Source of the DNA: Cognatishimia sp. 1_MG-2023
GTDB taxonomy: Bacteria; Pseudomonadota; Alphaproteobacteria; Rhodobacterales; Rhodobacteraceae
Assembly (NCBI RefSeq): GCF_030548175.1
Contig: NZ_JAUORX010000012.1
Span: 16,606-80,605 of the forward strand
Length of the DNA stretch: 64,000 nucleotides
Reading direction: 5' to 3'
The notes below the pieces were generated by a model. It saw only the letters and a program-made list of their open reading frames with translations. It was not told where the DNA came from and did no database searches. A program made the position numbers and the translations under genes. This document shows positions 35,707-44,476 of this stretch, piece by piece (the stretch's first letter is position 1; each line of letters starts with the position of its first letter).

Positions 35707-36474
35707 ATGAAAAGTGTAAAAATGGTCATCAGCGCATTGGTGCTCGCGACAGCGACAAGCGCGGCGGCAGAGGATCTTGTTATTCGGTGGGGTACTGAAG
35801 CAGGGTACCGTCCCTTTATCTATAAAACATCTGAAGGCGAATTGACTGGCCTTGATGTCGAAATCGGCAACGCAATTTGTGAAGAGCTACAAGCAAAGTG
35901 CGAATGGGTTGAGCAAGACTGGGACGGCATTATCCCAGGCCTTCTAGGCAAGCGTTATGACGGTATTCTGTCCTCTATGACGATCACAGAAGAACGTCGT
36001 CGTGTGATTGAATTCTCTGACCCATATTATGCAACACCTGCTGGTTTTGTTGGCAAGCTTGATATGGGACTGAACGACGACGAGACCCTTGCAGGTAAGA
36101 CCATTGGTGTTCTACGTGGTAGCACCCACGCTAGCTTTATCATCAACGAGCGCCCGGATGTGACTGTACGGGAATACCCGACACAGGATGAAGTCTGGTT
36201 GGACCTTACAGCTGGTCGTATTGATGCAAGCTTTGTGAACCAAATCGCCGCTCAAGAAGGTTTCTTGGGAACTGAGAACGGCGAAGGTTTTGGTTTATTC
36301 GGTAAGTCTTACATTGATCCAGCTGTCACAGGTTCAGGCATTGGTGTCGGCTTCCGCAAGGCGGATGTTGAGCTGCGTGAAAAGGTGAACGGTGCCATCA
36401 AAGCAATTTATGAAAATGGCACGTTTAGAGCGCTCAATGAGAAGTACGTCCCGTTCTACATCGGCATGGAATAA
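35707..36474 (+). CDS. Polar amino-acid ABC substrate-binding protein
   Basis: A 255-residue periplasmic binding protein of SBP family 3 (HisJ/ArgT/OccT). A Sec signal peptide precedes AEDLVIRWGTEAGYRPF; the ATG at 35707 follows GGGAGAGAG and gives this signal, so an in-frame upstream start is rejected. The conserved GLDVEIGNAI and LDLTAGRIDASF segments are present. The aspartate/glutamate pattern around WDGIIPGLLGKRYD fits a cationic amino-acid ligand, by inference. Confidence 0.9.
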   Translation: MKSVKMVISALVLATATSAAAEDLVIRWGTEAGYRPFIYKTSEGELTGLDVEIGNAICEELQAKCEWVEQDWDGIIPGLLGKRYDGILSSMTITEERRRVIEFSDPYYATPAGFVGKLDMGLNDDETLAGKTIGVLRGSTHASFIINERPDVTVREYPTQDEVWLDLTAGRIDASFVNQIAAQEGFLGTENGEGFGLFGKSYIDPAVTGSGIGVGFRKADVELREKVNGAIKAIYENGTFRALNEKYVPFYIGME

Positions 36475-36532
36475 TAGAACCGCGGATTAGGGCTGAGGCT
36501 CTAATCCGCAAACTTTGCCGGGGAGGCAGCAC

Positions 36533-37216
36533 TTGGAAACCATGCTAGAATTTTTGCCGCTTGTTTTAAGTGGGGTCACTCTGACAATTAGCTTGGCGCT
36601 TACGTCAGTTGTCGTTGCAATTGTTTGCGGTCTTATCGGCGCAGCAATGAAGCTCTCTTCGGTAGGCATCCTACGCATTTTGGGAGGGACATATACAACT
36701 GTTGTCCGCGGTATTCCTGATCTCGTCTTAATGCTGTTGGTGTTCTTCGGAGGTCAAATTCTAATCAATTCCATTGGCGATAAAACCGGTCTCTGGACAT
36801 ACGTCGAGGTTAGCCCGTTTTGGGCTGGTAGCTTATCCATCGGCTTCATTTTCGGCGCTTATATGACTGAAACCTTTCGGGGCGCCTTTTTGGCAGTGCC
36901 AAATGGCCAAATCGAAGCTGCAAAGGCTGTTGGCCTTGCTCCGCGTCGTTATCTTCTCCGCGTCGTTTGGCCACAAATGGTCCCTCACGCGCTTCCAAAC
37001 TTTACAAATAACTGGCTTGTCCTGATGAAGACCACGGCGTTGGTTTCAATTATTGGCCTCCAAGATGTTGTGTACAATGCAAACCAGGCTGGGCGGACGT
37101 CTCAGGAACCGCTTACTTTTCTGGTGCTCACATTTTTTATCTTCTTGGGCCTAACCCTACTTTCAGACATCGGGCTGCGCAAAATTGGGCGTGTCTACGC
37201 CATTCGGGAGAACTAA
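36533..37216 (+). CDS. Polar amino-acid ABC permease (HisQ type)
   Basis: A 227-residue inner-membrane permease with about five hydrophobic segments and the EAAxxxG cytoplasmic loop (QIEAAKAVGLAPRRYL) that docks the ATPase. I place the start at TTG 36533, six bases after GGGAGG; ATG 36542 is the alternative. Separated from the HisM-type gene by three bases. Confidence 0.88.
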   Translation: METMLEFLPLVLSGVTLTISLALTSVVVAIVCGLIGAAMKLSSVGILRILGGTYTTVVRGIPDLVLMLLVFFGGQILINSIGDKTGLWTYVEVSPFWAGSLSIGFIFGAYMTETFRGAFLAVPNGQIEAAKAVGLAPRRYLLRVVWPQMVPHALPNFTNNWLVLMKTTALVSIIGLQDVVYNANQAGRTSQEPLTFLVLTFFIFLGLTLLSDIGLRKIGRVYAIREN

Positions 37217-37219
37217 AAC

Positions 37220-37894
37220 ATGGATTTTTCTCTCATTTTCGACAACTGGGAATTGTTCCTAACAGGCCTAGGAAACACTGTCTGGTTGGTGAGTCTTGCG
37301 TTGATTATTGGCGGTATTCTGGCAGTCCCACTCGCACTAAGCCAAGCTTACAATGTTCCATATTTTGGCAAGCTATCGTTGTGGTATTCTTATGCCTTGC
37401 GCGGCACACCCCTGCTTGTCCAAGTTTACATTATTTATTACGGCCTTGGGCAGTTCGAAAGTGTACGGAATTCTGTATTTTGGGTTTTGCTAAAAGACCC
37501 CTATTTCTGCGCGCTTCTGGGTTTCTCTTTGAACAGCGCTGCATACGCGAGTGAAATTCTGCGCGGTGCAATCGTTAATTTGCCGAAGGGGTTGATTGAA
37601 ACCGCATATGCTTGCGGTATGACGCGGTGGAAAGTCATTCGTCGTATTGCTTTACCGATTGCATGTCGTAGATCGATTTTTGCCTATAGCAACGAAGTTA
37701 TCTTTATGCTCCATGGGAGCGTGATCGCCTCTACAATCACAATTGTTGATTTATTGGGGGCAGGGCGTCGTCTAAACTCACAATACTACGTAACCTTTGA
37801 AGGCTTTATCACGGTCGCGTTTCTATACATGGCGATTGTCGCTGTTATCAGTTTGGCCTTCAGGCAGATCGAAAAAAGATATGCGTTAACCTAA
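37220..37894 (+). CDS. Polar amino-acid ABC permease (HisM type)
   Basis: A 224-residue permease with about five hydrophobic segments and the EAA-like loop (LIETAYACGMTRWKVI). Completes the importer with the ATPase, binding protein and HisQ-type permease. A strong convergent hairpin lies 82 bases downstream. Confidence 0.9.
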   Translation: MDFSLIFDNWELFLTGLGNTVWLVSLALIIGGILAVPLALSQAYNVPYFGKLSLWYSYALRGTPLLVQVYIIYYGLGQFESVRNSVFWVLLKDPYFCALLGFSLNSAAYASEILRGAIVNLPKGLIETAYACGMTRWKVIRRIALPIACRRSIFAYSNEVIFMLHGSVIASTITIVDLLGAGRRLNSQYYVTFEGFITVAFLYMAIVAVISLAFRQIEKRYALT

Positions 37895-37976
37895 CTTGCT
37901 TAACTAAAGTTGGTCCGAAAAGATGATCAATTTGATTTTGATTGAACACCTTAGCAAACCCAAGATTTTCCGAATT

Positions 37977-38006
37977 TCCTAATACGTTCATACAAGCGTA
38001 TTAGGA
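37977..38006. terminator. Convergent terminator, importer versus sulfatase
   Basis: A perfect 10-bp stem (TCCTAATACG / CGTATTAGGA) with a 10-base loop, followed by TTTT on the plus strand. Its right arm overlaps the stop codon of the leftward sulfatase gene, so termination there would begin at the very end of the coding region. Confidence 0.6.
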
Positions 38007-39443
38007 TTTTCCATATTGAACGGCTTCGCCCGGTGGCGGGGTTGCACCAAACCCCCCCTTTGACACAATAAATTCTTGTCCGCCGTGCGTCGCAATAATT
38101 CGCGCCTGATCTTCGCGGGCATGTTGATCCACTTGCTCTGGTGTGCAGATCTGGCGCAACTCTTGTTCTAGTTCCAAGCAAATTTTGGAATAGGCGGGGT
38201 CTACCCCCAAATTGTTCAATTCATCTGGGTCAGCATACAGGTCATACAGTTCTGGGTTCATGCCCAAATAATGCACGTATTTCCAACGTCCTTTGCGGAT
38301 CATAAAGGCGCCTGCGATGGCGCCCATGGCTTGGTACTCGGCAAAAACCACCCGGTCGAGATCATCTTCGGCATTGGCCATATCAACCAAAGACTGGCCA
38401 GGGCGATCTCCGATAGTTCCCGCAATACCAGCTGTTTGCAACACTGTCGGGGCCACATCAACTAGGCTGACAGGTGTACGGCAAACCTTGCCTTTTGGCA
38501 CATTGGGTCCTGCAATGATGCAGGGAATACCAACGGATTCTTCAAACATATTGGACTTTCCCCATAGGTCCCGTTCACCTACTTGATCCCCATGGTCACT
38601 CACGTAGATGACCTGTGTCCGATCTTGTAGGCCGGCGTCATCCAACGCATCTAAGATCAGGCCGATGCGACTGTCGATAAACGTGACCAAGGCGTAATAG
38701 GATGCCAATGCGATGCGGGTGCGTTCTGGGGTGAAATTGTCCATCACGATGCACTCGCGCATCGCCGCATGCCACGGGTGCTCTGGATTAGGACGTGCCT
38801 TTGTCGGCATCAGTCCAGCCTCGGCATATTGATCGTAGAATTCTTGTGGGGCGATCAATGGGAAATGCGGCGCAATCATAGAGACGAATAAAACCCAAGG
38901 GTCTGTCTCATCTTGTTGAGATGTGATCCATTCCGCAGCTCGGGTGGAAATGTCACGATCGTATGACGTATAGCTGGTTTCTCCTGGGCCAATTTTTTCG
39001 GCCATGTTTCGGGATTTCCAGCGTTTGGGAAGCGGTTCTCTTACGCAGCCCAACACGTCACCAACGCCGTTTACTATGTGCATTGGGATTTGTTGAAAAT
39101 CTAAACCAACAGAGTCGCTTTCATTTCGATAATGAAGTTTTCCAATCGAACCAACCGAAATTCCGGCACCTTGCAATTCATGTGCCCATGAATTGGGCGT
39201 GCCGCAATATGGCGTTGCATTATCCCAATGCCGCGTTTGGTGGCCGTATCGGCCTGTCGCAAAACTTGCACGTGAGGGCACGCAGATCGGGACGTTACAG
39301 TAGGCATCAGTAAACAATGTGCCTCGCGCTGCGAGTCGATCCAAGTTTGGTGTTTTGACAAGATGATTTCCATAACAACCCAAGACCTTACGGGTGTGTT
39401 CGTCAGTCATGATCAAAAGTTGGTTGATCGAATTTCGTGTCAT
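38001..39443 (-). CDS. Sulfatase (alkaline phosphatase superfamily)
   Basis: A 480-residue type I sulfatase. The CVPSR motif near residue 54 would be converted to the active formylglycine, and the metal site includes the early Asp of IMTDEH and the later YVSDHGD. No signal peptide is visible, so it is probably cytoplasmic. Family members hydrolyse choline sulfate, aryl or alkyl sulfates or sulfated sugars; the substrate cannot be read here. No formylglycine-generating enzyme is in the window. Convergent with the amino-acid importer and upstream of a LysR gene read in the same direction. Confidence 0.88.
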   Translation of the reverse strand: MTRNSINQLLIMTDEHTRKVLGCYGNHLVKTPNLDRLAARGTLFTDAYCNVPICVPSRASFATGRYGHQTRHWDNATPYCGTPNSWAHELQGAGISVGSIGKLHYRNESDSVGLDFQQIPMHIVNGVGDVLGCVREPLPKRWKSRNMAEKIGPGETSYTSYDRDISTRAAEWITSQQDETDPWVLFVSMIAPHFPLIAPQEFYDQYAEAGLMPTKARPNPEHPWHAAMRECIVMDNFTPERTRIALASYYALVTFIDSRIGLILDALDDAGLQDRTQVIYVSDHGDQVGERDLWGKSNMFEESVGIPCIIAGPNVPKGKVCRTPVSLVDVAPTVLQTAGIAGTIGDRPGQSLVDMANAEDDLDRVVFAEYQAMGAIAGAFMIRKGRWKYVHYLGMNPELYDLYADPDELNNLGVDPAYSKICLELEQELRQICTPEQVDQHAREDQARIIATHGGQEFIVSKGGFGATPPPGEAVQYGKS

Positions 39444-39552
39444 CTATGCCTCCAGATGCCGCGAATACGCAGCTAAAGGCACATTAGCTTGCGTCGATGT
39501 ATTAATGAAAATAGAATTAATAGATCGTAAGTTCGGAAAATCTGATGATGTG

Positions 39553-40440
39553 TTAAATTTTTTCCTCACAGATTTCCCGCAGTGCTTCAAGGTAAGCCAC
39601 TGCACGTTCATCTTTGGTCGCATTTTGCGGCACATAAAAACCGGCATCAATTTCGGCGACGGGGGATAATGGGATCAATCGTCCTTGATCCAGCAATTCA
39701 ACTTCCATTGCTAAGGTATCTGTCAGCGTAAATCCCATACCACTTAGGGCCATACGGTGCGCCGCGCTGGCTGATGACACTTCGTGTGACACATTCAGAT
39801 GATCACCATGTTGCATCAAGAGTCGATCAATGGATTGCCGAATAATCAGCTCACGATTCAGCGCAATATAAGGGAACTGTCGCAAATCATCGGCGCGCAC
39901 TACATCTTGGCTGGCCAACGGATGTTGTTTAGACACAAAGGCGCATAACTTTGTGCGGTGCATAGACACCAGTTCAACCTGATCAACATGAATCGGAACG
40001 GTGAAAACGCCTACATCAAACCCGTCATTCACAATCCGCCGCCCTAGTTCGCGGCGCGGGTGCACATCGAGTTTAATTTGAATATCTGGTGTCTTTTCGA
40101 GCAGGCGATTGATGGCTGGGACAACAAGGCCATTCACCATGCGCGGATGGCAGATAATGCGCAACGGATAGTCAGCATTGGTTTTGAGCTGTGCAAAGAC
40201 ATTTGGAAATTCATTAACGGCAGAGACAACGCGAAATGCTTCGGAGTAAAACCGCTCGGCCTCGGGAGTGGGCTGCAAACTTTTGCGGTCTCTGTAGAAC
40301 AGTTGGACCTTAAACTCCTCCTCCAGCAGTTGGATCAAACGACTAACCGCTGGTTGGCTTAAGTTCATCTTCTGGGAAGCGGCAATCAACGATCCCTCAT
40401 CCATCACAAAAAGAAACGCGCGTAAACTTTTGAGGTTCAT
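39553..40440 (-). CDS. LysR-family regulator
   Basis: A 295-residue LysR regulator (FLFVMDEGSLIAASQKM opening, NLSQPAVSRLIQLLEEEF recognition helix, LFYRDRKSLQPTPEAE wing). Divergent from the tctC gene at 40554, with a 113-base AT-rich gap between, so it probably controls that transporter, and perhaps the sulfatase gene downstream on its own strand. Confidence 0.88.
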   Translation of the reverse strand: MNLKSLRAFLFVMDEGSLIAASQKMNLSQPAVSRLIQLLEEEFKVQLFYRDRKSLQPTPEAERFYSEAFRVVSAVNEFPNVFAQLKTNADYPLRIICHPRMVNGLVVPAINRLLEKTPDIQIKLDVHPRRELGRRIVNDGFDVGVFTVPIHVDQVELVSMHRTKLCAFVSKQHPLASQDVVRADDLRQFPYIALNRELIIRQSIDRLLMQHGDHLNVSHEVSSASAAHRMALSGMGFTLTDTLAMEVELLDQGRLIPLSPVAEIDAGFYVPQNATKDERAVAYLEALREICEEKI

Positions 40441-40553
40441 CTTTGAAAATCCTGATACTGTGATAGATTAATTCTATTTTTTTTATTTGTGGTTGTCGAG
40501 TAGCGTGACATCAGCAAGCGGCGAGGCTTGTGAACCTATGTTGGGAGGACACA

Positions 40554-41519
40554 ATGCATAGACGGACTTTTCTTAATACGTTTGCGGTTGCAACAGCATC
40601 GCTGTCGCTTGGTACTGCGGCTCTGGCTGATTGGAAGCCACGTCGCCCTCTAAATGTCATCGTTCCATACAGCGCGGGCGGTGGGGTTGATTCCTTTGCG
40701 CGTGCCTTTGCGGCTGCAGCAGAAAAACTGCTTCCTGTACCTGTCGTTATTGTAAATCGCCCCGGCTCTGCAGGCTTGGTTGGCGCACAAGAGGCCGCAT
40801 CGGCGCGCCCAGACGGCAATACAATCATGATCACCTCTGCCGGCTCATTCCTTATGGCGTCGACTTTGCGCAAAGCAGATGTGAATCCATTCGATAGCTT
40901 TCAAACGGTTAGCCAAATCGGCAATCTGGTACCGGGGCTCTTTGTTCCTGCGAATAGCCCATATCAAACGGCCAATGAATTAGCCGAAGATATCAAAGCC
41001 CGCCCGGGCGCATTGCGTTGGGCACATACCGGTCGCGGCAGCTTTTTGCACGTCGCGGGTCAAGGCTTTTTGAATGCCAATGACTTAGAAGTTGGCGATG
41101 TACCGTTTAAGGGTGGTGCAAATGTACGCGCCGCGATCATTGGCGAACAAGTTGATTTCGGCTTTGTCGGCGTTAACGTAGGTCGCGGCTTTGAGAGCGA
41201 AATGCGTGCATTGGCCGTGTCTTCACCTCAGCGCGATGGCATCATGAGCGAAGTACCAACTTTCGCAGAGCTCGGATTAAACTTCCTTGATGTCAGCTCA
41301 CCAATCGTAACCTTCGCACCAAACGGTGTGGATGCAGAAATCGTTTCTGGTATCGAAGCCTTGTTAGCTCAAGTTACGCAGACTGAAGAATTCGCGGAAC
41401 TTATGTTGGTGAAGGGCAACGCACCTGCTTATCTAAACGGTGCAGATGCCGAAGCAAAACTACAAGCAATGTTAGAAGCAGCTGGTCCAATTTTGGAAAA
41501 TATTTCTGAATCTAAATAA
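40554..41519 (+). CDS. tctC: Tripartite tricarboxylate transporter binding protein (TctC/Bug)
   Basis: A 321-residue periplasmic Bug-family binding protein. The N-terminus HRRTFLNTFAVATASLSLG carries a signal peptide, and the family markers IVPYSAGGGVDSFARAF and PVVIVNRPG are seen. The ATG at 40554 follows GGGAGGAC. A functional TTT system also needs TctB and TctA; here TctB is truncated and TctA is missing, so this protein may be stranded without its membrane partners. Confidence 0.9.
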   Translation: MHRRTFLNTFAVATASLSLGTAALADWKPRRPLNVIVPYSAGGGVDSFARAFAAAAEKLLPVPVVIVNRPGSAGLVGAQEAASARPDGNTIMITSAGSFLMASTLRKADVNPFDSFQTVSQIGNLVPGLFVPANSPYQTANELAEDIKARPGALRWAHTGRGSFLHVAGQGFLNANDLEVGDVPFKGGANVRAAIIGEQVDFGFVGVNVGRGFESEMRALAVSSPQRDGIMSEVPTFAELGLNFLDVSSPIVTFAPNGVDAEIVSGIEALLAQVTQTEEFAELMLVKGNAPAYLNGADAEAKLQAMLEAAGPILENISESK

Positions 41520-41525
41520 GTCTAT

Positions 41526-41554
41526 TGTGGCATCCCGAAAGATGGGGTGCCACA
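41526..41554 (+). terminator. Hairpin downstream of tctC
   Basis: An almost perfect stem (TGTGGCATCCC / GGGGTGCCACA, 7-base loop) lies six bases after the tctC stop, without a T-run. Typical of a stem that protects a highly expressed binding-protein mRNA within an operon. Confidence 0.5.
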
Positions 41555-41597
41555 CATATACCCTCCCTTACATTTTATCCCTTAAGGAGCCAGGATC

Positions 41598-41939
41598 ATG
41601 CCGCATCTTGATCTGAAATACTCGTCTGACATCGAGATCGACGCCATTGCATTTTTCGAAGAAGTCGAAGCAACGTTGCAGGCTCACGACGATGACACCG
41701 GCCCATGCAAATGCCGGGCTTACCCCACCGAAATTTACCGCTATTCTCAATGTGTGGTCGAAATTCGCATGTTCGCAAAACGCGAGCGCAATGCCCAGTT
41801 CACCGCCGATTTGGTTGCCGCCATCGAAGCGTTGCTGGTCAAACATCTGAGCCAAGATTGCAGCATCTCTGTTATGCTGACCTTCAGCCCGCCGGCATAT
41901 ATAACGCGAAAGTTCCATGTAAGCGAAAAGTCTGCATAA
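41598..41939 (+). CDS. CHMI-like tautomerase-family protein
   Basis: A 113-residue protein beginning M-P-H-L, with the N-terminal proline expected to be catalytic in the tautomerase superfamily, and with a CRAYPTEIYRYS segment like that of 5-carboxymethyl-2-hydroxymuconate delta-isomerase. Members isomerise homoprotocatechuate-pathway intermediates. Location between tctC and tctB suggests a catabolic role for the imported acid. Assignment is by pattern only and could be wrong at the substrate level. Confidence 0.6.
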   Translation: MPHLDLKYSSDIEIDAIAFFEEVEATLQAHDDDTGPCKCRAYPTEIYRYSQCVVEIRMFAKRERNAQFTADLVAAIEALLVKHLSQDCSISVMLTFSPPAYITRKFHVSEKSA

Positions 41940-41968
41940 GGCACGTCGTTCAGGAAGGGAGCAAACTG

Positions 41969-42274
41969 ATGAGAACTCTAAATGCCGCAGTGCTTGTCGG
42001 TTTAGTGCTTACCCTGTTCGGTGCCGCAGCCATAGTTGCTACGCTGCAAATCCCTCTTACATCCGAAGGGGGCAGGGGCGCGCAAGTCTTCCCTGCGATA
42101 GGGTCCATTTCTATCGTGATATTAGGTTTGTTAGAGACCTTGCGCGGGCTTCATCTGCCACGATTGGCACCAAACGTGGGCCAAAGGCTTTGTCTTTCAA
42201 CAAACCACCCATCATCCGCACTGCAGCCATGGTGGTCGACATTTCTTTACCGTCCGCTTGAACCGCAAAATTAG
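41969..42274 (+). pseudogene. Truncated tctB (DUF1468) fused to foreign sequence
   Basis: The first 60 codons (to LLETLRG, ending at 42148) read as the start of a TctB small membrane subunit, with two hydrophobic segments and GAQVFPAIGSI. Beyond 42148 the frame runs antisense through the neighbouring E1 gene (LHLPRLAPNVGQ...) to a chance stop at 42274. Normal TctB proteins are roughly 150-170 residues, so more than half is missing, as is the expected tctA gene downstream. Confidence 0.85.
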
Positions 42275-43730
42275 CATATTTTTCAAATGCAGGACGCTCA
42301 GGCATCGGGCGATCAGCCACTTTTGCACGCTTAGGTAGGTAGCCTCCCAATGCGGCGCGTCGTTCTTGCAAGTATTTGATTTCAGCGCTGTCTTCTTTTG
42401 GCTGATAGAACTCAAGGTTCTCAACCGCTTTGTCGTCAAGCGGCAGATCAAAGCGATCACGGAAGGCTAGCAAGGCGTCAACATCCAGCTTTTTCGCCTG
42501 GTGTGCGATCATGCGAGATTCGCCTGCACCACCCATGCCAAAGCCTTTCTTGGTTTTTGCCAAGATGACTGTCGGTTTCCCTTTGTGCGCTTTTGCAGCA
42601 GCAAAGGCTGCATAAACTTTACGCAGATCATGACCACCACGTTTCAGCTGATGAATTTCCTCATCGCTCATGTGGGCAACCAATGCAGCTGTTGCTGGGT
42701 CGGCGTCAAAGAACTTGGAACGGTTGTAGTCGCCGTCTTTTGAGCCAAGGTTTTGGTATTCGCCATCAACGGTTTCTGCGAAACGGCGCAGCAGGACGTT
42801 ATCAGTGTCGCGGGCAAAAATGTTGTCCCACTCAGAGCCCCAAAGCACTTTGATGACGTTCCAGCCGGCACCAACAAACAAGGATTCTAGTTCTTGAATG
42901 ATCTGACCATTACCACGCACAGGCCCGTCGAGACGTTGCAAGTTGCAGTTCACGATAAAGGTCAGGTTGTCCAAACCTTCACGGGCAGCGAGGGTCAATG
43001 CACCGATAGATTCCGGCTCGTCCATTTCACCATCACCAAAGACACCCCAAACGTGGCGCTCTTGTGTGTCGGCCAAATCGCGCGCGTGTAGATAACGCAT
43101 AAAGCGGGCCTGATAGACTGCGGACATTGGGCCAATACCCATTGAACCTGTAGGCAGCTGCCAGAAGTCATCCATCAACCATGGGTGAGGATAAGAGCAT
43201 AGACCTTTGCCCGGCACTTCTTGACGGTAATTTGCCAGGTCAGTTTCAGTCAAGCGACCCTCAAGCATCGCACGGGCATAAACGCCTGGCGCAGAGTGAG
43301 GCTGGAAGTAAACAAGGTCACCGCCGAAATCTGGAGTCTTTGCACGGAAGAAGTGGTTGAAACCAACTTCGAAGATTTCAGCAACAGAAGCATAAGACGC
43401 AATGTGCCCACCCAATTCGCCATAGGCTTTATTGGCACGAACAACCATGGCCAACGCATTCCAACGCATAATAGAGGTGATGCGTTCTTCTAGCTCAAGA
43501 TCACCCGGGTATGCCGGTTGCTGAGCCAAAGGAATTGAGTTGCGATAATCAGAATAGGGCAAACCAGCAGTGGTGACACCCAAACGACGCGCGCGATCTT
43601 GTAATGTTCTAAGAACATATTGCGCACGATCTACGCCTGTTTCGCGTGTCATTGCCTCTAGGGCGTCGACCCATTCGGAGGTTTCAATAGGGTCGATATC
43701 GCTTGGAATAATTGATTCTGGCAGGGTCAT
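42111..43730 (-). pseudogene. 3'-truncated pyruvate-dehydrogenase-type E1 (MdeB-like)
   Basis: The N-terminal 529 codons read as a homodimeric 2-oxo-acid dehydrogenase E1, of the AceE/MdeB type, with the thiamine-diphosphate motif GDGEMDEPE. Intact proteins are close to 890 residues. Here the reading breaks off after LVPIVADEAR (codon at 42144) and ends with ten foreign codons before a stop at 42111. The pyrimidine-binding and C-terminal domains are lost, so it cannot be catalytic. Its neighbours (Lrp regulator, methionine gamma-lyase) match the Pseudomonas mdeRAB arrangement, where MdeB oxidises 2-oxobutyrate. Confidence 0.87.
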
Positions 43731-43787
43731 ATACTTCTCCTCGTGTGCGCAGAAGATAGCAGCGACCTATTGGTTAATGGTTGTTAT

Positions 43788-43858
43788 TTGTGTTAAATTA
43801 CGCACCACAGTTAGCGCATCTTGCTAAAGAAACTTGAAGCAAGCGCAAATTGTGTTAA
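43788..43858. promoter_or_regulatory. Divergent promoter with repeated TTGTGTTAA, E1/Lrp
   Basis: The 43731-43868 gap between the leftward E1 remnant and the rightward Lrp gene carries two exact TTGTGTTAA elements, at 43788-43796 and 43850-43858, spaced 62 bases apart (about six helical turns). The second sits directly before the Lrp start. They are good candidates for Lrp-type (MdeR-like) half-sites. Confidence 0.45.
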
Positions 43859-43868
43859 CAACTTACGC

Positions 43869-44333
43869 ATGACACATCATTTAGACGATACCGATATTAA
43901 GATTCTAAAGGCGCTTCAACGCGACGCACGGCAGTCCCATCAACAGGTGGGGGACACTGTTGGATTGTCACCGTCACCTTGCTCGCGTCGCATTAGATTA
44001 ATGGAACAAAATGGTATCATCGAAGGATACACAGCAAAAGTAGATTCTCGCCGTATTGGATTTGGCCTGAACGTTTTTGTCTCGGTTAAGCTCGATACAC
44101 AAATTGACAGCCGCTTGGTGAACTTCGAACGAGAAATCGCCCGGTTCCCCGAGGTTGTGGACTGTTGGCTGATGACAGGAAACCGCGACTACTTGATGCG
44201 CGTCGTCGTTACTGACCTTGAAGAATTTGAACGCTTTTTGACCAGCCACTTGACCAAGACCATTGGTGTTGCATCCATTGAATCTTCTATTCCTGTGCGT
44301 CGGGTCAAAGATGCCGGTGCCAGAGTTTCTTAA
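43869..44333 (+). CDS. Lrp/AsnC-family regulator (MdeR-like)
   Basis: A 154-residue Lrp-family protein: helix-turn-helix (VGDTVGLSPSPCSRRIRLME) near residues 26-45 and an alpha/beta RAM domain (VVDCWLMTGNRDYLMRVVV) that binds amino acids. The ATG at 43869 is preferred over an upstream TTG. It is divergent from the MdeB-like remnant, as mdeR is beside mdeAB in Pseudomonas, which suggests a methionine- or 2-oxobutyrate-responsive activator. Confidence 0.88.
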   Translation: MTHHLDDTDIKILKALQRDARQSHQQVGDTVGLSPSPCSRRIRLMEQNGIIEGYTAKVDSRRIGFGLNVFVSVKLDTQIDSRLVNFEREIARFPEVVDCWLMTGNRDYLMRVVVTDLEEFERFLTSHLTKTIGVASIESSIPVRRVKDAGARVS

Positions 44334-44392
44334 TACTTTGATCGCATCGCCCAAAGTATGCCCCTAATACACCGCGGCTCTTAGAGTGACAC

Positions 44393-44435
44393 ATTAAGGG
44401 TTGCTGAATACGTTCAAAATTCAGCAACCCTTAAT
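44393..44435. terminator. Strong bidirectional terminator
   Basis: A perfect 17-bp inverted repeat (ATTAAGGGTTGCTGAAT and its complement, 9-base loop) between the convergent Lrp and HisC genes. Among the strongest stems in the window; its A/T-rich outer ends give T-rich tails in both directions. Confidence 0.75.
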
Positions 44436-44476
44436 CCAATTACATCCAAACCCTACAACCACAGTAGTGGCTTCAG

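Noticed and set aside
41705..42274. 190-codon plus-strand reading through the CHMI-like gene and tctB
   Set aside because: The first part is an out-of-frame overlap of the CHMI-like gene; only the part from ATG 41969 is meaningful.
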